Source: Megalopta genalis
Lineage: Eukaryota > Arthropoda > Insecta > Hymenoptera > Halictidae
Length of the DNA stretch: 64,000 nt
NCBI RefSeq assembly: GCF_051020955.1
Contig: NC_135014.1
Span: 23,102,721-23,166,720 of the forward strand
Reading direction: 5' to 3'
Shown here: positions 56,830 through 64,000 of the stretch, piece after piece
Layout of the letters: each line of letters opens with the position of its first letter
Numbering within the stretch: position 1 is the stretch's first letter
The notes under the pieces: generated by a model
Told to the model about the DNA's origin: nothing
Database searches by the model: none
Seen by the model: the letters and a program-made list of their open reading frames with translations, nothing else
Translations under genes and position numbers: made by a program

Positions 56830-57375
56830 GGAACGCAATTTTTAACGGTAAAAGGAAACCGAAAAGTAACTTGGTTATGCGCTATTTATACTTTTAGAAT
56901 TTGAGGAATAGTAATACAATGGGATAATAATTGTGCTGCTGTTTTTTAAACGAAATAACAGATTTTTTACGTAGCGTCGATTTTCTTGCTTTGCAATGTG
57001 ATTGTTAATTGGCGAGATTTTTTAGGGAATCGAGGAATAAATTAATTATGTACTACATACTTCCTGACGTTGAAAGATAATGATAAAATGAGACGATGAT
57101 TCTGCTGCTGTTTTTTTCAAACGAAATAACAATGTATCTACAGCAATTATATTGAACCAAGAAATAAATCAATGCTGTACTTTTCGACGTTGAAAAACAA
57201 TAATAATATGAAATCGTAATTATACTATCGTTTTGAAAACGGTGTAACAATTTTCTGCGTCGATTCACAGCTTCGACCTGCTTGCTGTGTAATATAATTT
57301 TTAATAGAAAAACTGTTTCGCGGGGATCGGAAAAGTAAATGGATTATGTTACTGCATACTTTCCGCAGTGGAATA
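56830..57375 (+). repeat. Degenerate ~165-bp tandem array, family D, locus 2
   Basis: Matches 53961-54565 in the same orientation: GAAAAGTAACTTGGTTATGCGCTATTTATAC, GGGATAATAATTGTGCTGCTGTTTTTTAAACGAAATAACA and TTTGCAATGTGATTGTTAAT. Three units begin near 56855, 57025 and 57168, and a fourth partial near 57328. Confidence 0.8.
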
Positions 57376-58235
57376 ACGATTAATGGAAAAATCGGTGCGA
57401 GCTAAAACGATTAAAAGCAAACACAGAGGATTGGAATTCCGCGTAAACCTGCAGAAAATTCGTGCACCGGTAATTATCGAAAAAAACTTCGGACATATTT
57501 TCTGGGCGAGAACGATGGTATTTTTGAAATATTTATCCTCGTCGCGACTAATTTCGAAAATGCCGCAGCAACGGTTTCACATTAACCGGAAGATAACGCG
57601 TTCCGTGTGCAGCGTTGTTCGGCCCTGAAAAAATAGTTGCATCCAGACGAAGGAAAAAGCGTCGGAGGGCGACAGTAAATTTACATTAGGCTGCGTAGGG
57701 GCTGGGGGGACACAGAAAAGCTCTTCCGGTTCGCAAGCCGGCGCCGCTCTCCTGTTATTGATTTACATAGCGATCTATCCGTGGACCGGGATCGTCATAG
57801 ATCGCTCGGACGACGGTCCGTCGCGTCCCGTCGCCCGTCTCGCGTGCACGCGAAAAGTCTCGGCGCGGGAACTTTAAGAATACGGCAACCAGGCGAAACG
57901 AAAGCCCCGGGAATCCCGTTGGAACGGGAAATATGAGGATCCACGGGGAGAGAGACCCGGAGAATTGCGACCGCGTCCCAGCTATGCGCGGCCTGCCCGA
58001 ATAAAGGGAAATATTCGGTCAAGTAAATTCGCGAACGAGACAGCACGCTGCGAATCTTCGGACGTCGCGCGGCGAACAACCGGAATTGTTTCGACCTGCA
58101 TCCTGTATCACGGGTTCTTGAATCCTCGTCGTCTGGATCGCGTAGATCATTCTGCATTTTCCGTGGTTCTTTAGGCCACGTTCTGAGAATAATTGTTTTC
58201 GTCGGTATTTACTGCTTACTTTGCGACGGAGATTG
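57376..58235. other. GC-rich unique island, no gene supported
   Basis: Overlapping frames of 69-120 codons on both strands, no domain. Nothing repetitive. Confidence 0.3.
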
Positions 58236-58239
58236 TAAA

Positions 58240-58755
58240 ACGCACTGCAAAGTGTGCTTGTTATGTATTTGCGACAAAAATGGACGCGTGAAATTTGAGA
58301 CAGTGGAAGCAATTGTTGATTGCATTATTTTTAAACTATCAATTTAATGTATTTTGTTTAAACATAACACGTCTATAAAATATATAATCCAATTATATGC
58401 TTAATGTAATCCAATATAAATGTTAATATGTAGATAATAATCCAATAACTACTTCGAAAATTGGATTATTTATTTTATAGATATGTTGTGTTTAAACAAA
58501 ATGTGAAGAAAATCAAACATATATAGTATAATTTAAATGAATATAATATAATGTAATATGGTATAATATAATATAATATGATATATGACATAATATATAA
58601 ATATAATAATTATAGTATATTTACAGTAACTCTCTTAACATATTTTTCAAAGATATTACAACTGAAAACTGGTTGAAGGGAGAAATCTCCATTTCATTTG
58701 ATTTAAAACAGATTCTTTTTATTTTGCATAAAAATCAGCAGTCTATCTAGAAACA
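58240..58755. mobile_element. Possible large, eroded ACTGCGG-family MITE carrying a nested hairpin
   Basis: The right end TTTTGCATAAAAATCAGCAGTC (58731-58752) is clear. The proposed left side (58243-58310) shares only TTATGTATTTGCGACAAAAATGG and GAAATTTGAGACAGTGGAA-type words with the copy at 28813. Between them lie the hairpin at 58351-58502 and a TATAATATAA simple-sequence stretch (58540-58620). Confidence 0.35.
58351..58502. repeat. Inverted repeat with 44-bp arms
   Basis: 58351-58394 and 58459-58502 are inverted copies matching at 40 of 44 positions (outer ATTTTGTTTAAACATAACA). The 64-bp centre contains further TAATCCAAT words. A foldback or small MITE. Confidence 0.85.
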
Positions 58756-58869
58756 ACGATCACAACCTATTATTCAATTTTTAAACAATATAACCAGTTA
58801 AAACAAATGATTAATGTTAATTAAAATTAGTAACGCTCGAAATGAAAGCATTAATTAAATCGGCAGCAC

Positions 58870-59250
58870 GCTCGTGTGCAAAATTAGAAGAGCAGTATAT
58901 TTTGCCCGAAACATTATCGAACTTCGAACAGCTGCTGCTTCGTGGAAAAAAATCGTAAAAAAGTCTACCTCGGCTCATTTTAAAGCGCGAAGCATCTACC
59001 TTCACACCCGCGAACTTCAATTCTTCTAAAATCATTTTTCGTTGCGGAACAAAGTTAAAAGCTGAAGATCCTTTTCCCCACTTAAAGACTTTTTTCTTCT
59101 TCTGGAGGACCTTCAGTTTTCGATCCGATCGTGTAACTAAAAGTGATCTTTGGCAAACTAAAGTTTAGCGTTCAAAAGTGGATGCTTCACGCTTTAAAAT
59201 GAGCCGAGTTGCGCAATCGCACGATTCTTTTTTACGAAGCTATGGCTGTT
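58870..59250. repeat. Inverted pair of family A 3' segments
   Basis: 58930-59010 carries CTACCTCGGCTCATTTTAAAGCGCGAAGCATCTACC, whose reverse complement closely matches 59178-59215 (GGATGCTTCACGCTTTAAAATGAGCCGAG). The motif also resembles 2545-2585. The arms are about 250 bp apart, and CACGATTCTTTTTTACGAAGCTATGG follows the right arm as in other family A copies. Confidence 0.6.
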
Positions 59251-60315
59251 CGAATAGCAAGAATATTTTTAGCGCTCTTCAATTATCCTCGCAGTCTCCG
59301 AACGAAGAAATTAGTATTCTCGAACAAAACGAAAGAAAAATCAAATCGATCGTTGCAATATTTATCTCCGGAAGCAAAATCTCAGAATAAATTCATTAGA
59401 ACGAAAAACCGCGAACCGCGCGTCTATTTGCGTAACTTTGCGACGGAGCATGATAGCCGGCAGGAAGCCGCGACATTAAATAAGCAAACGAATAAAGCAG
59501 AGACAGTCGCGGCGGGGTCGTCAAAAAACGATTCCAGAAGGGAATTGGGTCGATCCTTTTTTTCCAAGTCATTCGAACGCGCCCGGCAAAACAGTCGCGT
59601 TTTTGCGGGTGCGCAGGTGCGCCGCGTTTTAATAAAGTTGGCCGTTTAATTGTCAAGCTTTTTTATCGTGTCTGGATGCTGCGAAAGGAACGCGTGGAAT
59701 TGGCCGGGCGCCAGAGCCGCGGCACCGACGCGAATGCTAAGAAGAAAAGTTTAAGGGAGCTCTCCGGCATGACGGTAAAAGCGACGAGCGATTATTGGAC
59801 ATTTTTTCCCGAAGTGAACTATTAAACACATCAATTCCAAACGCCGCGAATTTATCGCCGGATTCCCCTCAGCCGCCGCGTCGCGATTGTCGCGAATTGT
59901 TCTCTGAAACCGTCACCGTTGGAGTTTCGCGAGCCTCGTTGGACAATGAAAGTTTCAGCGACGACGACTGCTCGCCTGGCTATTATTGCTGATAATCCGG
60001 GGGTTCGATTAATTCGATTCCGGGATTAAGAGAATCCTTCGTCACGAACGTGCTGCAACTTCGTTTCCCGCGAGCTTAGGATCGTTTTGGAATCCGATCG
60101 ATTACTTTCAGACTCTTGTCGCGCGATCGTATCGGATATTAAGAATGGAAGAGCTCTTCTCGTGCAAGAGCTCTCGGTTCGGTTTATTTTCAGGGTTTAA
60201 TATTTAGAAATAGCAACTCTGTAAGTGGGAAAACGATTTTCACTTAGCAGACTGAAATGTATGAATATTAAGAATTAATTCGATACGAGAGTAACTGAGG
60301 AAAGCATAGCACAAA
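59251..60315. other. GC-rich unique island, no gene supported
   Basis: A 146-codon plus frame (59209-59649) starts inside the family A repeat and a 65-codon frame (59795-59992) lacks an ATG start. Neither is recognisable. CCGGGGGTTCGATTAATTCGATTCCGG near 60000 is a loose inverted repeat, not a tRNA. Confidence 0.3.
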
Positions 60316-60506
60316 TAGACCGCGAATTTTATGCATTTACTTAAAAGAAAATTTTACAAAAGTGTAAAGGTATTGTAGTATTGAAATATATTATATACTG
60401 AATACTATAATATATATTGAAATGATTAAATACAGATTTCTATGTGGCTTTTAACACTTCCAACAGATGCAACAAATTGTTATTTTGCATAAAGTTCCGC
60501 TGTCCA
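60316..60506. mobile_element. ACTGCGG-family MITE abutting a satellite
   Basis: The left end ATAGACCGCGAATTTTATGC and right end TATTTTGCATAAAGTTCCGCTGTCC are inverted repeats. The satellite below begins directly after the right end. Confidence 0.62.
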
Positions 60507-61368
60507 AGTATAATCATTGGTATTAGTATAATCTTAAGTATAATCTTAATATTCTAATAAGAGAAATAAAATGATGTAATTAGTTTGCAGCAGACGAAAC
60601 AGCCGGCATTAATAAATAATTCTTTAAATCGTAATACCGTATAATTTCAATACTAGAAAAAAATATGAGAAATTTCAAATTGTTACGAAATACTTGCTAC
60701 GGAAATTCGCTGAACATTCTACGCTATAAGTATAATCATTCGTAAACATATTTTTCTTAGTATTCTAATAAGAGAAATAAAACGATGTAATTAGTTTGCA
60801 GCAGACGAAACAGCCGGCATGAATAAATAATTCTTTAAATCGCAATACCGTATAATTTCAATACTAGAAAAAAATATGAGAAATTTCAAATCGTTACGAA
60901 ATACTTGCTACGGAAATTCGCTGAACATTCTACGCTATAAGTATAATCATTCGTAAACATATTTTTCTTAGTATTCTAATAAGAGAAATAAAATGATCTA
61001 ATTAGTTTGCAGCAGACGAAACTGCCGGCATGAATAAATAATTCTTTAAATCGTAATACCGTATAATTTCAATACTAGAAAAAAATATGAGAAATTTCAA
61101 ATTGTTACGAAATACTTGCTACGGAAATTCGCTGAATATTCTACACTATAAGTATAATCATTCGTAAACATATTTTTCTTAGTATTCTAATAAGAGAAAT
61201 AAAACGATGTAATTAGTTTGCAGCAGAGGCGAAACAGCCGACAATAATAAATAATTCTTTAAATCGCAATACCGTATAATTTCAATACTAGAGAAAAATA
61301 TGAGAAATTTCAAATTGTTACGGAATACTTGCTACGGAAATTCGCTGAACATTCTACGCTGTAAAATT
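60506..61368 (+). repeat. 211-bp satellite, four tandem copies
   Basis: ATTCTAATAAGAGAAATAAAA starts at 60551, 60762, 60973 and 61184, an exact 211-bp period. Copies are over 95 percent identical by eye, differing at scattered sites (GATGT / GATCT, CGTAAT / CGCAAT) and by a 2-bp indel in the last (AGCAGAGGCGAAAC). This is the youngest long tandem array in the window. Another AAGTATAATCATT word precedes copy 1, so part of a further unit may be present. Confidence 0.96.
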
Positions 61369-62640
61369 ACGGATTTACATAAACACCAGCAAGGGAATAA
61401 CAATTGCATCTACACGTTAAACGATCCGATGGATTGATAAAATATTGAAATTCCCAGAACGTATTTGTACAGTATTAAATTCGCGCATCAAGGATTTGAA
61501 TAATTTAGGTATCGAAAACGCGTTGTTTCGTCGTAGTCGCTGTCGCTCCCGTCCGGCGGTTAAATAAAATTTCGCGGGAACGTAATTATTGTTCCGCGGT
61601 CAGGAAATTTCTTTGCGCCCGCATTTATCTGTAAATACTTGTCATGAAATATTCACGGTACGCGCGGCCGCGTATTAAATATTTCCGCGTGCATTCGATC
61701 GTCCGAACGATTTTCGTTATCGTTTTTCGGTTACGCGAGCACCGTAATTTTTAATGAATTTAAAACAATCTAACAGCATTGTTGAATTTATTTTTCGCGT
61801 TCGTTGTTTCGCATCGCGTCTACTCACTTTTGCGACACGTGCATAAAATCAGCGGTGTTTTAAATTCCATTTGGTAATTTAAAAAAAAAAGGAATTAAAA
61901 AACATTTTTAGGTTAAAGGTATGCAATTTTTTAAATTACACTTTATCTGTAATTTTTATAACCGGATTAAAGCTCAACTTCTCCGTCTACAAAATGTGGT
62001 GAGTAATTTTTCAGAAGATGACAAAATGATAAAAAGAAAAATACAAGAATGATGCTTTCCGAGACAAAGAAACGAAGTATTATATTGATGAAACTCGGCC
62101 AAATTACGAAAAAATAATAACATAATCGACTTCTAGCTCAATTTCTCCTATGTTATCCAACAGAGAATAATGAAAAAAAATCGTGAGGTTTCTATCCCCT
62201 CGGATAGACATTCGAGAATTTGTTCAGCCCTGTCGATTGCAAAATCGATTTTTAAAATAATCAAAAAGTATTTCAATGACCGATTTTACATTGACGTTGT
62301 CAAGTGACCACTTTTCTATTTTCACAGTTTTTTGCCTTTCGTCACAGTTTAATAACATATAATTTTGTGAGATTTTTCAAGACGGAGGAATTCAATTAAG
62401 AAACTTGAAAACTGATATTTTTTACCTTTCAGCACGCGAAAAGATGGCAAATAGTTGCCATACGCAAGCCCGCTTACAACATACAATTACGTATACAATT
62501 TTGAAACTGTTTAACAAAAACTATTTAATTCGTCGAAAATACCGAACGACAGTACAATTGGGCACAGTAATTGATACACTTGTCCTAGTATCGTGGAAAT
62601 CGTTCGCGAGAAATCCCATCGCAATCCCATTAGCACTCGA
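61369..62640. other. Unique sequence, AT-rich after 61750; one ACTGCGG right-end fragment
   Basis: GTGCATAAAATCAGCGGTG at 61849-61867 resembles a MITE right end. The 89-codon frame at 62405 is not recognisable. Nothing else. Confidence 0.35.
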
Positions 62641-63365
62641 TCAAAAAGCTCGGGCAGCCGGCAAAAAAAGCTGAATAGCGGGACAACGGACGTCTAAAAT
62701 TCGCCTCTAGATTCGCAGCGAAAACGGTTTCGATGAATTGTGTCGCGCAACAACGATACCCGGCGGCATTTACAAATCGCGTGCTAGGAGGATTCTTTTG
62801 GAAAAGCCTCGAGCACGGCAAGTGTCCTCGTGTCGATGGTGTATCGAGTGGCGGGACGTTTCGACGCGGTCCTTTTTCAAAAATCCCGATTCGGAGGCTG
62901 TCATGGGCGAAAACGATGGCTCTCGCGCGTGTACAACCGGCCCGCCGACAGATAAACCGAACCGGGAAACATTAATAGATTCATACCGAGGCTGGCTGGC
63001 CCTGCGCGCGGGGCTGTTTTCAAGCATTTTATCTCTATTTTCCGCGCACGCGAACACCGGCCGCCATTGAAATATGTGCATTTCCCTATTCCACCGAAAA
63101 ATCCGCGTTGCCTCTGATTTCGCGGGCCGGCGAGCCCTCGCCGGCGAAACGCCCGCTCCCGGTAAGGAAATTGGAAATATGGGAGATTGTTCTGGGCACG
63201 GGAGCGTAGCTGGAACAACCTCTTACTATAAGGTATCTCCTTTCGTCGAGATTAATACTGTAGCCAGTGATAAAATTGCGATGGATCCTGAGAGCGTCGT
63301 TAGAGAGACAGTGATGTATATATATAGCCCAGTTTCGGGAGTATTTGCGAGCACACGTATTGAAT
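62641..63365. other. GC-rich unique island, no gene supported
   Basis: Frames up to 126 codons overlap on both strands. GGCGAGCCCTCGCCGGCGAAACGCC near 63128-63152 can fold. No domain recognised. Confidence 0.3.
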
Positions 63366-64000
63366 GCGGCAATTTTAAACTTTGTGCAGTTATTGGTGCA
63401 TGTTTGGAGAATGTTCACGATTTTTTTTATGGGTGATTGTTTATTTGATTTCAAGGTACAGATCATTTAAGAAGCGAGGCAGTGGACGATGTTGTAGTGG
63501 AAGTGCTGGCGATTTTTGGCAATTTTTGTTGGAGCACCCAGCAGACGCAGCAATTTTAAACTTTGTGGATTTATTAACGCATGTTTAAGCAATGTTGAGG
63601 AATTTTGTCAGACCTGAATGTTCATTCTCTTTAATGATACAGTTTCTTTTTTGGAAGCTTGCTCCTGGAGTTTTGCAAAAGAATGAATCTAAAATAATGT
63701 TCAGGCGACTTTCAAGTATTATTTTTTAAAAATCCCTTGGAGGTAGCCGTTTTAAACTTTGTGGACCTTTTAACATATATTTAAGCAATGGTCAGGAATT
63801 TTGCCAGATCGAAATGTTCATTTATTTTAAAGATACAGCTCCTTTTTCTGAACACTGCTGCTGCAGTTTTGCAAAATAATGAATCTAAAATAATGTTCCG
63901 TTGACTTCCAGACATTGTTTTTAAAAAATCCATTAAAGATGGCGATATTAAACTCTGTGGACAGTTTAACACACATTTAAGCAATACTTAAGAATTTTAC
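63366..64000 (+). repeat. Tandem array, about 182-197-bp unit, runs off the window
   Basis: GGCAATTTTAAACTTTGTG (63369) recurs at about 63550, 63747 and 63944, each followed by a TTAA(C/G)(A/G)CATGTTTAAGCAATG-like block. A further landmark is TTGCAAAA(G/T)AATGAATCTAAAATAATGTTC at 63674 and 63871. At least four units; continues beyond 64000. Confidence 0.9.

Noticed and set aside
59795..59992. 65-codon frame with a protein-like acidic C-terminal stretch
   Set aside because: No ATG start (TTG only), no splice acceptor seen, no homology recognised.
60000..60040. GGTTCGATTAATTCGATTCC, tRNA B-box-like
   Set aside because: No A-box, acceptor stem or cloverleaf could be placed around it.

Overview
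The window looks like non-coding nuclear DNA from an insect, most likely a hymenopteran (ant or bee). This is an inference from several traits: strong alternation of AT-rich and GC-rich stretches, many (CT)n/(GA)n runs, TA- and TTAA-flanked miniature transposons, hAT and mariner-type ends, and repeats containing the insect telomere word TTAGG. No ORF gives a recognisable protein. The longest (about 190-200 codons) lie in GC-rich, stop-poor DNA, often need non-ATG starts and show no domain. I saw no tRNA, rRNA or CRISPR. The window is best read as an intergenic region or part of one very long intron.

Layout. 0-10 kb: copies of a dispersed foldback family (family A), an AT block, a TTTAGG-rich minisatellite, a TTAA-flanked MITE, a two-copy degenerate duplication and a (CT)n run. 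10-22 kb: a complete non-autonomous hAT element with an 8-bp target duplication, a 32-bp AT minisatellite, a 44-bp repeat, a long CT tract and several GC-rich unique islands. 22-26 kb: a roughly 1.3-kb array with a 290-bp two-monomer higher-order unit, a second TTAA MITE, and a GC-rich island holding a textbook zero-nucleotide-exon (recursive) splice signature at 25278-25313. 26-36 kb: a perfectly delimited 377-bp foldback MITE, an ACTGCGG-ended MITE, a 362-bp tandem duplication, an (ATATT)n run and a 120-bp array split by another ACTGCGG MITE. 36-48 kb: a polypurine tract, a 28-bp palindromic minisatellite, two overlapping perfect hairpins at the edge of a family B foldback element, a mariner-type end, a half foldback MITE and a roughly 183-bp array. 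48-64 kb: an 18-bp minisatellite, a probable solo LTR, a 41-bp AT array, two separated arrays of one ~165-bp family, a degenerate ~320-bp array, several hairpins, a 211-bp x4 satellite and a ~195-bp array running off the end.

The most notable points are the candidate recursive splice site at 25.3 kb, which if real places the window in a giant plus-strand intron; the ACTGCGG-ended MITE family (eight to ten copies or ends); and the unusual density of short, old, mutually unrelated tandem arrays, which account for much of the AT-rich fraction.
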